64,000 bases of DNA from Clostridia bacterium. GTDB lineage: Bacteria > Bacillota > Clostridia > Christensenellales > Aristaeellaceae. Shown piece by piece: positions 44,168-52,762 of this stretch (its first letter is position 1; every line of letters begins with the position of its first letter). The position numbers were made by a program, and so were the translations under genes. The notes below the pieces were generated by a model that saw only the letters and a program-made list of their open reading frames with translations, did not search any database and had not been told where the DNA came from. Location: contig JAFTWV010000016.1 of the NCBI GenBank assembly GCA_017465155.1, positions 1 to 64,000 of the forward strand, in the 5' to 3' direction.

Positions 44168-45436
44168 ATGGACAAGTCCTTCCACACCGGCAACCGCGAA
44201 CGTCTCTACGCCGCGATGAAGCCTGCCTCCCTCCTCGTCATGTTCTCCGGCGAAGACATCCGCAAAACCAATGACGAATACTGGCCCTTCTTCACCGACC
44301 GCAGCTTCTATTACCTGACCGGCCTTGACAGCCATGATTTTGCTCTGCTTGCTGCGAAGGACGCATCCGGCACGGTCTCCGAGCGGATCTACATCCTGCC
44401 GCCCGACCTGATGGCCGAACGCTGGACAGGCCGTCGCATCAAGCCCGCTGAAGCCGAAGCGCTCTCCGGCGTCCGTGATGTGCGCTTCGTCGATCAGTTT
44501 GAGGCAGACCTCCACGCCCTGTGCGCTGGCGGGCACTACTCCGCCGGCACCAGCGAGTTCGGCCACATCTACCTCGACCTGGTCCGCGTCAGTCCCAAGG
44601 ATATCGACCGCCCTGCCCACAAGCTCCTGCGACGCATTCAGGCAGATTATCCCTTCCTGCAGGTGGAGAACGCCAACGCCATCCTGCGGAGGCTTCGCCT
44701 GATCAAGCAGCCGTGTGAGATTGAGGCCATCCGTCAGGCCGAAAAGGTGACCGGCGAGGGCATCCTCGCCATGATGAAGGCATCAAAGCCCGGCATGTAT
44801 GAATACCAGTACAAGGCCGAATTCGACTACGCCCTCAGCCAGCACAGCCCCTGCGGCCCGGGCTTCCCGTCCATCATCAGCGCAGGCGCAAACAACTTCT
44901 GTATTCACTACTACAGCTACACCGGTCAGGCACATGATGGCGACATGATCCTGAACGACGTGGGCGCACAGCACGACTCCCTCATGACCGACGTGAGCCG
45001 CGGCTTCCCCTGCAACGGGCGCTTCACCGAGAAGCAGAAGCTGCTGTACGAATGCGCCCTTGCCACCTCCAACCATATGTTCTCGATCATCAAGCCCGGC
45101 TATTCGATGGCCGAGGTGGACGGCGAGATCCGCCGCTACAACGCTTCACTCCTCGTCGATGCGGGCGTGCTGGACAAGGCCGAAAACGCAGGCCGGTACA
45201 TGTGGCATGGCGGCGCGCATCATGTAGGCTACGACGTGCATGACGTGGTGGCGCGGCCGGAGGTGGTCGCGCCGGGCATGGTGTTCTGCGTGGACGTAGG
45301 CATCTACCACGAGGATTGGGGCATCGGCTTCCGCCTGGAGGACAACTGCCTGGTGACCGAGGACGGATGCGAGAACCTGTCGGCAGCCATTCCGCGGACG
45401 GTGGAAGATATCGAGGCAGTCATGCGGAAGGCATAA
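44168..45436 (+). CDS. pepP: Xaa-Pro aminopeptidase (M24B, two-domain)
   Basis: A 422-aa aminopeptidase P that removes N-terminal residues preceding proline. The N-terminal creatinase-like domain (FFTDRSFYYLTGLDSHDFALL) is followed by the pita-bread catalytic domain. Metal ligands in order: Asp in MILNDVGAQ, Asp in LMTDVSRGFPCNG, His in GGAHHVGYDVHD, then the position normally written V-E-P-G reads FCVDVGIY (Asp instead of Glu), and the last Glu in GFRLEDN. The Glu-to-Asp change keeps an acidic ligand. AAGGAGG precedes the ATG. It is followed by tandem 40-bp repeats. Confidence 0.93.
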   Translation: MDKSFHTGNRERLYAAMKPASLLVMFSGEDIRKTNDEYWPFFTDRSFYYLTGLDSHDFALLAAKDASGTVSERIYILPPDLMAERWTGRRIKPAEAEALSGVRDVRFVDQFEADLHALCAGGHYSAGTSEFGHIYLDLVRVSPKDIDRPAHKLLRRIQADYPFLQVENANAILRRLRLIKQPCEIEAIRQAEKVTGEGILAMMKASKPGMYEYQYKAEFDYALSQHSPCGPGFPSIISAGANNFCIHYYSYTGQAHDGDMILNDVGAQHDSLMTDVSRGFPCNGRFTEKQKLLYECALATSNHMFSIIKPGYSMAEVDGEIRRYNASLLVDAGVLDKAENAGRYMWHGGAHHVGYDVHDVVARPEVVAPGMVFCVDVGIYHEDWGIGFRLEDNCLVTEDGCENLSAAIPRTVEDIEAVMRKA

Positions 45437-45450
45437 ATTCCCGCCGTCAC

Positions 45451-45530
45451 AGAGGACTCCCACCGTCGCCTTCGGCGACACCTCCCTCAGAGAGGACTCC
45501 CACCGTCGCCTTCGGCGACACCTCCCTCAG
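45451..45530 (+). repeat. two exact tandem 40-bp repeats
   Basis: Bases 45451-45490 and 45491-45530 are identical. Each contains the hairpin GTCGCC-TTC-GGCGAC and ends CCTCCCTCAG. They are followed by a related GC-rich palindromic stretch to about 45610 (GGGAGGC...GCCTCCC). A common type of intergenic repeat in gut Clostridia; no gene is present in 45437-45762. Confidence 0.9.
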
Positions 45531-45683
45531 AGAGGGAGGCTGAGGCCGCGCTGATCAGCCCGCCTCCCTGAGGAGGGTGGTTTCCGCAGGAAACCGGGAG
45601 GAGCCCGCTCCGCTGCAGCTCGTTACCATCACGAATTGAGCAAAAGCAAAGCAAATTCTGACCATTCAGCTGCATAATTTGCA

Positions 45684-45712
45684 TTGACGAATCCTATCAA
45701 ACTTGGTATACT
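45684..45712 (+). promoter_or_regulatory. promoter of the fucose-isomerase-like gene
   Basis: TTGACG at 45684-45689, 17-base spacer, TATACT at 45707-45712, about 51 bases before the ATG. Confidence 0.8.
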
Positions 45713-45762
45713 GATTGTAGATAATGTCCCATTATGGGCCATTTTGAAGGAGGTAATTTGAT

Positions 45763-47247
45763 ATGCAGAACATTCCTGTTGTCAAGCTCGGCCTTGTGGC
45801 CGTGTCCCGTGACTGTTTCCCCATCGTTCTGAGCGAGAAGCGCCGCGCCGCCATCGCTGAAAAGTGCGGCCAGAAGAATCTCGAAATCGTCGAGATCAAG
45901 ACCACCGTCGAGAACGAGAAGGATATGCTCAAGGCCGTTGAAGAGCTCAAGGCCAACGAGTGCAACGCTGCGTGCGTGTTCCTGGGCAACTTCGGTCCCG
46001 AGACCCCCGAGACCCTGATCGCCAAGTACTTCGACGGTCCCTGCATGTTCGTGGCTGCCGCTGAGGGCGACGGCGACATGATCAACGGCCGCGGTGACGC
46101 TTACTGCGGTATGCTGAACTGCTCCTATAACCTGGGCATGCGTCACCTGACCGGCTACATCCCCGAGTACCCCGTGGGCACCGCGGATGAGCGGGCTGAC
46201 AAGATCGCTGAGTTCATTCCGATCGCCCGTGCCATCATCGGCGTGAAGAACCTCAAGATCATCACCTTCGGCCCCCGTCCTCAGGACTTCTTCGCCTGCA
46301 ACGCCCCCATCAAGGGTCTGTATGAGATCGGCGTGGAAATCGAAGAGAACTCCGAGCTGGATCTGCTGGTTGCCTACAAGCAGCATGCCGGCGACCCCCG
46401 CATCCCTGCTGTGTGTGCCGATATGGCCGCCGAAATGGGCGAGGGCAAGTACTATCCCGAGCTGTGCGAGCGTATGGCGCAGTTTGAGCTGACCCTGCTG
46501 GACTGGGCCGAGGCTCACAAGGGCGCCCGTCAGTACGTGGCCTTCGCTGACAAGTGCTGGCCTGCCGTCCCCGAGACCTTCGGCTTCGAGCCCTGCTACG
46601 TCAACAGCCGTCTGGCTTCCCGTGGCATCCCGGTCTCCTGCGAGGTTGACATCTATGGCGCGCTGTCTGAGTACATCGGCATCTGCGTGACCGGCGACAC
46701 CGTTACCCTGCTGGACATCAACAACTCCGTGCCCCAGTACATCTACGATGAGGACATCGCCGGCAAGTTCGACTACCGCCTCACCGAGACCTTCATGGGC
46801 TTCCACTGCGGCAACACCCCCTCCTGCAAGATGTGCGCCGATCGCGCGGTCAAGTACCAGCTGATCCAGCACCGCCTGCTGGAGCCTGAAGGATCCGAGC
46901 CCGATTTCACCCGCGGCACCCTCGAGGGCGACATCGCTCCCAGCGACATCACCTTCTACCGCCTGCAGTGTGACTCTGACGGCAACCTGCGCTCCTACAT
47001 CGCTCAGGGCGAGGTTCTGCCCGTGGCTACCCGTTCCTTCGGCGGCATCGGCATCTTCGCCATCAAGGACATGGATCGCTTCTACCGTCATGTGCTGGTG
47101 CAGAAGCGCTACCCCCATCACGGTGCGGTTGCGTTCGCACACTGCGCGAAGGCCCTGTTCGAGGTCTTCAAGTTCCTGGGCGTGAAGGACATCGCTTACA
47201 ACCAGCCCAAGTCCCTGCCCTACCCCACCGAGAATCCCTGGGCATAA
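45763..47247 (+). CDS. L-fucose/L-arabinose isomerase-like protein
   Basis: A 494-aa protein of the FucI/AraA-like fold. Two Rossmann-like N-terminal domains contain VVKLGLVAVSRDCFPI, NAACVFLGNFGPETPETLIAKYF and IKIITFGPRPQDFF; the C-terminal domain includes the metal-site Glu/Asp (CYVNSRLASRGIPVSCEVDIYGALSEYIG) and the cysteine-rich GFHCGNTPSCKMC. That motif occurs in a set of fucose-isomerase-related proteins whose substrates are not fixed. Codons are strongly optimised, so the protein is likely abundant. GGAGG precedes the ATG; promoter and a 13-bp-stem terminator make it monocistronic. Likely a sugar isomerase. Confidence 0.85.
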   Translation: MQNIPVVKLGLVAVSRDCFPIVLSEKRRAAIAEKCGQKNLEIVEIKTTVENEKDMLKAVEELKANECNAACVFLGNFGPETPETLIAKYFDGPCMFVAAAEGDGDMINGRGDAYCGMLNCSYNLGMRHLTGYIPEYPVGTADERADKIAEFIPIARAIIGVKNLKIITFGPRPQDFFACNAPIKGLYEIGVEIEENSELDLLVAYKQHAGDPRIPAVCADMAAEMGEGKYYPELCERMAQFELTLLDWAEAHKGARQYVAFADKCWPAVPETFGFEPCYVNSRLASRGIPVSCEVDIYGALSEYIGICVTGDTVTLLDINNSVPQYIYDEDIAGKFDYRLTETFMGFHCGNTPSCKMCADRAVKYQLIQHRLLEPEGSEPDFTRGTLEGDIAPSDITFYRLQCDSDGNLRSYIAQGEVLPVATRSFGGIGIFAIKDMDRFYRHVLVQKRYPHHGAVAFAHCAKALFEVFKFLGVKDIAYNQPKSLPYPTENPWA

Positions 47248-47261
47248 TTTGCCTGAACGCA

Positions 47262-47295
47262 GCAGGGAGACGGCTGAGCCGTCTCCCTGCTTTTA
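47262..47295 (+). terminator. terminator of the isomerase-like gene
   Basis: GCAGGGAGACGGC (47262-47274) pairs perfectly with GCCGTCTCCCTGC (47278-47290), followed by TTTTATT. Confidence 0.9.
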
Positions 47296-47380
47296 TTGTT
47301 TCATGAAATGACCGAGTTGAGGCTTGGCGCTTGAGCAGGGGGAACCCACTTCCGGCACTGCCGCACTGCATCATATGGCT

Positions 47381-48546
47381 TTACCCTTTTATCCATTCTT
47401 CCGTGATTCGGTGATACATAATGCATTCCCGGCCATGCCAGGTGTAAGAAACATGAATATTTCCATCACGGGACTGCATGATGCTGGGATAATGATAAGT
47501 ATGGTTCAGATGACGGTTGACGTCGCCACAGTAGCCATCGCCGGGTTCAATGACACGCTTGTAGGGGAAGGTATCGCCCTCATCATATGTAAGCGCAATG
47601 ACGATAGGCACACGAGGAATCCCCCATTTGACCGCGCTGGGATCATCGCCGCCCTTGATGTCATTATAGATCAGTGCAATCGCGCCGCTTTGCAGACGGA
47701 TGGCCTGGATGGAGGCATTGTTTTTGGGCAGGTTGATTGCCCCGGGTTCTGTCCAGGTGCGGCCAAAATCATCGGAAAAGCTGCGGTAGATGCGATCTGC
47801 TGAACGGCTGCGGAAGAATGCCACCAGATGCCCCGGACGGCTTTCCACCACGGACATATGCACTCTGCGAACGCTGCAAGGCACCTCATATTCCTGCCAG
47901 GTTTTCCCCTGATCGCCGGAAATCTGTACAACCGAATAATCCCGGCCATATTGCGGCTTATTGGCGTCTTCCTCCATCAACGAATACCACATGGGGAAAA
48001 TCCACTCGCCGTTGCTCATGATCAGGATGGGATGACGACAAAACGCGCCAGGCTTGGTAAACTGACTGACGGCATCCGACCAGGTGTGGCCGTTGTCCTC
48101 CGATAAACGCAGACGGACTTCCGCCGTTTCCTGCATGCTGAAGTGTCCCTTCACTTCGCCTCGACGGAGCTTTTCCTGCCACTCCTCATGCGTCATCAGG
48201 CCCCGGGAAAGCTGTGCGGTATGCAGCAGCCATACCTTGCCATCCGGCGCTTGGAAGAAGGAGGGGTTCTGCTCCGAACGGCTATAATCATCAGAAATGA
48301 GCATAGGCTCCGTCCAGCGGTCACTGTCCTGATCCAAGCGGGACATGGCAATCTTGATATCCGGAGAACCCTCAGAAAGCCCCGCAAACCACACGCACAG
48401 GATGTCGCCATTTGCCAGCTCGATCAGGTTAGAGGCGGGTTATCCCGGTAGGTGGAGGGGATGTAGGCTTTGATGTGATGGTCATATCCATGCTCAATGA
48501 ACAGCTTGCCGCCCTGCGTCAGGACGCTGAAGTCAATCACTTTCAT
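47381..48546 (-). CDS. Sialidase-family BNR-repeat protein, interrupted by a frameshift
   Basis: The open part (48394-47381) is a six-bladed propeller with four Asp boxes: LSEDNGHTW, ISGDQGKTW, FSDDFGRTW and LTYDEGDTF. It also has FRHPILIMSNGEWIFP-type and FFRSRSADRIYRS segments. The family covers exo-sialidases and other BNR hydrolases; the catalytic Tyr/Glu pair cannot be assigned by eye. The 5' part starts at ATG 48546 (GAGGT upstream) and reads MKVIDFSVLTQGGKLFIEHG... to a stop at PPLT. The continuation NLIELANGDILCVWFAG is in another frame. Adding one G near 48436 joins them (DNPASNLIEL). A natural mutation or a sequencing error. Promoter at 48603-48631. Confidence 0.8.
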
Positions 48547-48602
48547 CATCATACCTCTACACTTTTTTTCTTCACCGCGGACACTGTATGAACGATATTT
48601 CC

Positions 48603-48631
48603 ATTATGCACGGTCGGTCATTATTTGTCAA
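48603..48631 (-). promoter_or_regulatory. promoter of the sialidase-like gene
   Basis: Leftward TTGACA (48631-48626), 17-base spacer, CATAAT (48608-48603). Confidence 0.75.
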
Positions 48632-48644
48632 TGCACTGAAACAC

Positions 48645-48682
48645 AAAGGACCTCCCGCCGCAGCTTGCAGCAGGAGGTCTCT
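48645..48682 (-). terminator. terminator of the secreted MBL-fold protein
   Basis: Leftward GACCTCC...GGAGGTC stem (48679-48673 with 48655-48649) with inner GC pairing, then TTTGTGTTTC. Confidence 0.7.
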
Positions 48683-48741
48683 TTCAGTTTTCTTTCATCC
48701 AGTCTCACGTATCAGAGCATTCGTTTTTCAATGCATACTGA

Positions 48742-49623
48742 TCAGTCGACCCAGTTCGGATACTGCCATACATACCATTCCGTACCGTCCGTTTCCATAA
48801 CGATCATGCCGTCGCCGCTGAAGAGCGCGCCCATCTCGATGAACTGCTTCAGGTTCGGGGACTTCTTCACATTGGAGGACTTGTTGGGCACAAACATCAA
48901 TTCCGGCTGGGCCACATCCAGGAATTCCTGCACAATGCCGTTGATGCCGTGGTGCATCGCCTTCATGATATCACACTTGAGCAGGGCATGATCCCGGTTC
49001 TCCAGGAAATACTCCAGCACCTGATTGCCGCAGTCGCCCGACAGGAACAGGCGGCTTTCCCCAAACTGCACAAGGCAGGCCGCACTGCGGTTGTTCGCTC
49101 CCCAGTTTTCATCGCAGCGCAGGACGCTCAGTGTCGCATCGCCAAGGGTGATAACATCGCCGTCGTAGATCTGCACATAGGGAATCCCACGCTTGCGGGC
49201 GGCGCGCACGGCCTTGACGTGATACTCGTACTTGTCCTTGTAATCCTCCCGGACAGCGCTGAGGAAGGAGCCAACCTGATACAGGCCACTGTTCATAATC
49301 GCCGTCAAGCCCATAAGATGATCGCCGTCATAGTGGGTATTGTAGAGGTACTTCAGCTCCGTGATGCCCTTGTCGTCCAGCACCTTGAACACGCGCCGGT
49401 AATAGGTGCCCAGGCCGCCGTCAACCATCATTTTCTCGCCGCCGCATTCCAGCAGCATCGCGTCTGAACGGTCGGTGTCAATCACCGTGATGCGGAACAG
49501 CTCCTTCTCCGCCCAGCCTGCAGGCAGCGCCGTTTCATCCGCGATGATGTGAACCTCCGCAGCAAGTGCATTTGCCGGTAGACACATCGCCAGTACCAGC
49601 AGGATGGCAAGCAGTCTCTTCAC
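48742..49623 (-). CDS. Secreted ComEC/Rec2-like MBL-fold hydrolase
   Basis: A 293-aa exported protein. MKRLLAILLVLAMCLPANALA is a signal peptide with cleavage near ALA-AEV. The rest is a metallo-beta-lactamase fold of the ComEC-type: FRITVIDTDRSDAMLLECGGEKMMVDGGLGTYYRRV, metal motif YNTHYDGDHLMG (about residue 98), LFLSGDCGNQV (later Asp) and MKAMHHGINGIV (later His). Free-standing secreted members may act as nucleases or phosphodiesterases; the substrate is unknown. A promoter lies at 49672-49700. It stands alone with its own terminator. Confidence 0.88.
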   Translation of the reverse strand: MKRLLAILLVLAMCLPANALAAEVHIIADETALPAGWAEKELFRITVIDTDRSDAMLLECGGEKMMVDGGLGTYYRRVFKVLDDKGITELKYLYNTHYDGDHLMGLTAIMNSGLYQVGSFLSAVREDYKDKYEYHVKAVRAARKRGIPYVQIYDGDVITLGDATLSVLRCDENWGANNRSAACLVQFGESRLFLSGDCGNQVLEYFLENRDHALLKCDIMKAMHHGINGIVQEFLDVAQPELMFVPNKSSNVKKSPNLKQFIEMGALFSGDGMIVMETDGTEWYVWQYPNWVD

Positions 49624-49671
49624 GTTTTTATTCCTCCATATCAGGTTACAGCTTCATTCGCAACGCCTTTT

Positions 49672-49700
49672 ATGATAGCGTATTTTTCATTTGATGTCAA
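49672..49700 (-). promoter_or_regulatory. promoter of the secreted MBL-fold protein
   Basis: Leftward TTGACA (49700-49695), 17-base spacer, TATCAT (49677-49672). Confidence 0.8.
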
Positions 49701-49731
49701 CCGCAGAGGAAGCAGCAAAATGTAAAATGAG

Positions 49732-49765
49732 AGCCGCCCGACTGTCAGTACACAGTCAGACGGCT
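49732..49765 (-). terminator. terminator of GH127
   Basis: AGCCGCCCGACTG (49732-49744) pairs with CAGTCAGACGGCT (49753-49765), leftward followed by CTCATTTTACATTTT. Confidence 0.8.
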
Positions 49766-49774
49766 CCCCTGGAT

Positions 49775-51835
49775 TTACTTTCTGCGCAGCCAGACGAGCA
49801 TCTCGCCCTCGCCGCGGTTGGCCCACACATAATAGGGCACCAGACTGATCTTCGTCGTCTCCTCGCGAGGCGCCTGCCACTGGCTGTACAGCGGTGCGTT
49901 CTCATCCATCATGAGACGTTTGGCGGGCACATGCAGCTTTACAGTTTCATGGCCGAAGGTATCAAAGTCAAATTCCCACTCCACGCCCTCGCTGCGATCA
50001 CCAATATACCGGGTATCCACGCGCAGCAGGTGCAGGTTATCGCCGTTATCCGCCTGTTCGGCGCAGAAGGTGACGGGGCCGCGCATGAACGCAACCTTGT
50101 CCACATCTGCCCGGACAGCAGGATTGGACGCCACCATGCGCACCATCATCGGCATATGCAGGCGGATCATGTCACCGTCATGCCACTCACCGGTGAAATA
50201 GGCATAGCCGTCCTTGTATACCGGCTGCTTCTCGCCGCAGGTAAAGACGGTGTCCGGCGCCCAGTTGGGCACGCGGAAGGCCAGCGTACCCGTAATCGGC
50301 TCATCGCAGCGGACAGTCACATACACGTGGCCGTGCCAGGGCATCTTTGCCTGCACCTCCATGGTCAGCGTCTTTCCGCCAAAGTCCTTACGGACACTGC
50401 CGCCCATGTACAGGTGGGTGAACAGGGTATCTTCATTTTCCGTATAGGCATAGGACGCGATGGAGGACACAATACGTGCCAGATTGGGCGGGCAGCATGC
50501 ACACCCGAACCACTTGCGGCGCACAGGTTCCACATGCCGCAGCCTTTCATCCCTGCGGCACGCATCAGGCACAACCGCCAGCGGATTGACGTAGAAGAAG
50601 CTCTTGCCGTCCAGCGCCATGCCAGCCAGCACCGTGTTGTACAATGCCAGTTCCATGACGTCGGCATACTTGCTGTCAGGGCGTATTTGAAGCATCCGGC
50701 GGGCGAAAAACGCCAGACCAATGGCTGCACAGGTTTCGGAGTAGGCCGTGTCATTGGGCAGATCATAGGCGTAGGAAAAGGCCTCGCCCACATGGGTACC
50801 GCCGATGCCGCCGGTCACATACAGCTTCCTGGTGACAATATTGTCCCACAGGCGCTCGCAGGCTGCCAGCAGCGAATCATCGCCAGTCTGACGTGCCACG
50901 TCCGCCATGCCGGAATACAGATACACTGCGCGCACAGCGTGACCTACGGCCTCATCCTGCTCACGGACAGGCTTGTTCGCCTGATGGTAGGCAGATCCAT
51001 CATTGAGATTCCCACGCCACTTCTGGCCAGCCTTTTCGGTACGGTCCTTGTCCTCCATGGCAAAATAGAAGGGCTTCTGACCGCGCTGATCCACAAAGAA
51101 TTTACCAAGCTTGAGGTATCTTTCCTGGCCAGTCACCTCATACAGCCGCACCAGTGCCATTTCGGCAATCTCATGGCCCGGATAGCCCTTGCACTTGCCC
51201 TCCTCGGGGCCAAAGCGGTCAGCGATGTAGTCCGCAAAGCGACAGGCTGCCTGAAGGAGCTTATCCTTACCGGTAGCCTGATAATATGCCACAGCGCCCT
51301 CCACCAAATGGCCGAGGCAGTACAGCTCGTGATGATCGCGCAGGTTGGTCAGCGCCGCATCCATACCGTTGATAATATAGTAGGTATCAAGGTAACCATC
51401 CGGCGTCTGGGCTGCGCAAACGATATCAATGGCTTCATCCGCGATCTTTTCCAGCTCCGGATCCGGATGCTGTGTCAGCGAATACCCTACCGCCTCTATC
51501 CACTTTGAAAAATCCGAATCCTGGAAAACAAAGCCGTAAAACTTGTCCTCTTCCGGATGCGCGGGATCCTCCGGCAAGGCATTGAAGCCGCGGTAGGTAT
51601 AGCTCGGCGGCACATACTGCGCACCCTTTCGCTTCTGATCCGCCATCATGCGGCCTGCCACGCGGAAATTGCGCATGCACCAGCTGGGATCAGCGCCCGG
51701 CACGCGGTCATTGAGGGCGTCCCACTGATACGGGATCACCTCCTGGCGCACCAGCTCCATCTCACGGTGCCAGAAAGGGTCGGTGACAGTGACATTCTTC
51801 AGGTCAATCGGGTTTGAGAAAGCCTGCTTGTTCAT
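49775..51835 (-). CDS. GH127 beta-L-arabinofuranosidase
   Basis: A 686-aa GH127 enzyme that removes beta-L-arabinofuranose from plant glycans and glycoproteins. The (alpha/alpha)6 barrel shows PGADPSWCMRNFRVAG, KFYGFVFQDSDFSKWIEAVGYSL, YLDTYYIING and GHLVEGAVAYYQATG. Catalytic features known from HypBA1 are kept: GEAFSYAYDLPNDTAYSETCAA (two Glu and a zinc Cys, about 325-345) and GCACCPPNLAR (nucleophile and zinc Cys, about 420). Beta domains follow. No signal peptide, so it works on imported oligosaccharides. A perfect cre site sits in its promoter. Confidence 0.95.
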   Translation of the reverse strand: MNKQAFSNPIDLKNVTVTDPFWHREMELVRQEVIPYQWDALNDRVPGADPSWCMRNFRVAGRMMADQKRKGAQYVPPSYTYRGFNALPEDPAHPEEDKFYGFVFQDSDFSKWIEAVGYSLTQHPDPELEKIADEAIDIVCAAQTPDGYLDTYYIINGMDAALTNLRDHHELYCLGHLVEGAVAYYQATGKDKLLQAACRFADYIADRFGPEEGKCKGYPGHEIAEMALVRLYEVTGQERYLKLGKFFVDQRGQKPFYFAMEDKDRTEKAGQKWRGNLNDGSAYHQANKPVREQDEAVGHAVRAVYLYSGMADVARQTGDDSLLAACERLWDNIVTRKLYVTGGIGGTHVGEAFSYAYDLPNDTAYSETCAAIGLAFFARRMLQIRPDSKYADVMELALYNTVLAGMALDGKSFFYVNPLAVVPDACRRDERLRHVEPVRRKWFGCACCPPNLARIVSSIASYAYTENEDTLFTHLYMGGSVRKDFGGKTLTMEVQAKMPWHGHVYVTVRCDEPITGTLAFRVPNWAPDTVFTCGEKQPVYKDGYAYFTGEWHDGDMIRLHMPMMVRMVASNPAVRADVDKVAFMRGPVTFCAEQADNGDNLHLLRVDTRYIGDRSEGVEWEFDFDTFGHETVKLHVPAKRLMMDENAPLYSQWQAPREETTKISLVPYYVWANRGEGEMLVWLRRK

Positions 51836-51872
51836 CTGTTTTCCTCCGGGAACGTCGATTTTTGCTATGATG

Positions 51873-51901
51873 ATTATACCCTGAAATCGGTTTCAGCGCA
51901 A
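51873..51901 (-). promoter_or_regulatory. promoter of GH127
   Basis: Leftward TTGCGC (51901-51896), 17-base spacer, consensus TATAAT (51878-51873). Confidence 0.85.
51882..51895. promoter_or_regulatory. catabolite-responsive element (cre) in the GH127 promoter spacer
   Basis: TGAAACCGATTTCA (minus strand) fits the CcpA cre consensus TGWAANCGNTNWCA at all positions and fills the spacer between -35 and -10, so CcpA binding would block transcription. A different LacI-family protein is an alternative. Confidence 0.8.
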
Positions 51902-51949
51902 GGGGTACGCTCCGAAACATCAAGAAAAACAAGAAGCCCTGTATGCTGT

Positions 51950-52192
51950 TCACTTGATCTCCTGTTCCAATTCATCAAACAATGGCGCATTGAAAAAGTC
52001 TCCCAACGTTATTTCAAGCCCGTCACAGAGCTTCTTGATCAGATTGATTGATAGTTCTCTGCGCCTTTCATCCGCCATACTATACACCGAAGATGGCGTA
52101 ACCCCCGCACGTACAGCCAACTCATTCCATCGCATACCTCGTTCCTCACAGATCTCGCGGAATCTTATAACAACCGCATCTTTAACTGGCAT
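51950..52192 (-). CDS. Small XRE/Cro-type regulator
   Basis: An 80-aa helix-turn-helix protein with little outside the DNA-binding domain: VVIRFREICEERGMRWNELAVRAGVTPSSVYSMADERRRELSINLIKKLCDGLEITLGDFF. The recognition helix is around TPSSVYSMADERR. The last residues (LFDELEQEIK) are acidic. GGAGGTG lies eight bases before the ATG at 52192; a longer frame to 52264 would cover the operator palindrome and is rejected. It faces a TM2-domain gene across a 138-base gap holding a perfect palindrome, so it probably regulates both. Confidence 0.85.
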   Translation of the reverse strand: MPVKDAVVIRFREICEERGMRWNELAVRAGVTPSSVYSMADERRRELSINLIKKLCDGLEITLGDFFNAPLFDELEQEIK

Positions 52193-52239
52193 TGGCACAC
52201 ACCTCCGCAACCAGCATAAAAATTTACGTGTTCCCACGT

Positions 52240-52255
52240 ATACGCACTTGCGTAT
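52240..52255. promoter_or_regulatory. palindromic operator between XRE and TM2 genes
   Basis: ATACGCA-CT-TGCGTAT (52240-52255) is a perfect 7-bp inverted repeat. It overlaps the -35 of the rightward promoter and sits about 50 bases from the leftward start, as expected for an XRE dimer site. Confidence 0.6.
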
Positions 52256-52276
52256 ATTCCCCAATCATGGTATGAT
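52248..52276 (+). promoter_or_regulatory. promoter of the TM2-domain gene
   Basis: TTGCGT at 52248-52253, 17-base spacer, TATGAT at 52271-52276. The -35 lies inside the palindrome. Confidence 0.65.
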
Positions 52277-52330
52277 ATAAACAGCAAAAGGATAAAAATC
52301 CCTTGCACTTAGGATACAGGAGGCATTAAA

Positions 52331-52705
52331 ATGGAAACTAACAGCAGCACAAAGTTCTGTAAGCATTGCGGTCAACAGATCGCGGCAGCAGCTGTCATTT
52401 GCACACATTGCGGTTGTCAGGTCGAAGAAATGCACCAGCAAACAGCACAGCCCAACATTGTCATCAACAACGCCAATTCTAACGTCAATACCAATGTGAA
52501 TGGCGCTGGTCGCTATGCTCGTGCCCGCTCCAAATGGGCAGCTTTTTTCCTCTGCCTGTTTCTTGGATTCTTGGGAGCGCATAAATTCTACGAAGGCAAA
52601 GTGGGTATGGGTATTTTGTATCTTCTGACCGGCGGTCTGGTCGGCATCGGCTGGGTCATCGACACGATTGCTCTACTCTTTAAGCCAAACCCCTATTATG
52701 TCTGA
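52331..52705 (+). CDS. Zinc-ribbon plus TM2-domain membrane protein
   Basis: A 124-aa protein. Residues 9-28 form a double-CxxC zinc ribbon (FCKHCGQQ ... ICTHCGC). A low-complexity Asn/Val/Gln linker follows ([16 protein letters not shown]), then a TM2 domain with two membrane helices: [50 protein letters not shown]. The conserved G-x-H-x-F-Y and D-x-x-x-L pattern of TM2 is present. Function unknown. AGGAGG precedes the ATG. Divergent from the small XRE regulator. Confidence 0.93.
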   Translation: METNSSTKFCKHCGQQIAAAAVICTHCGCQVEEMHQQTAQPNIVINNANSNVNTNVNGAGRYARARSKWAAFFLCLFLGFLGAHKFYEGKVGMGILYLLTGGLVGIGWVIDTIALLFKPNPYYV

Positions 52706-52717
52706 TCACCCATAAAA

Positions 52718-52755
52718 AACCGCCGTACAGATTATCTCCGTACGGCGGTTTTCCT
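52718..52755. terminator. bidirectional terminator between TM2 and exoA
   Basis: AACCGCCGTAC (52718-52728) pairs with GTACGGCGGTT (52740-52750), flanked by A- and T-runs. Confidence 0.9.
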
Positions 52756-52762
52756 ATGCAAT

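Noticed and set aside
45451..45530. Tandem repeats as a possible CRISPR array
   Set aside because: The units are directly adjacent without spacers and only two exist; no cas genes are near.
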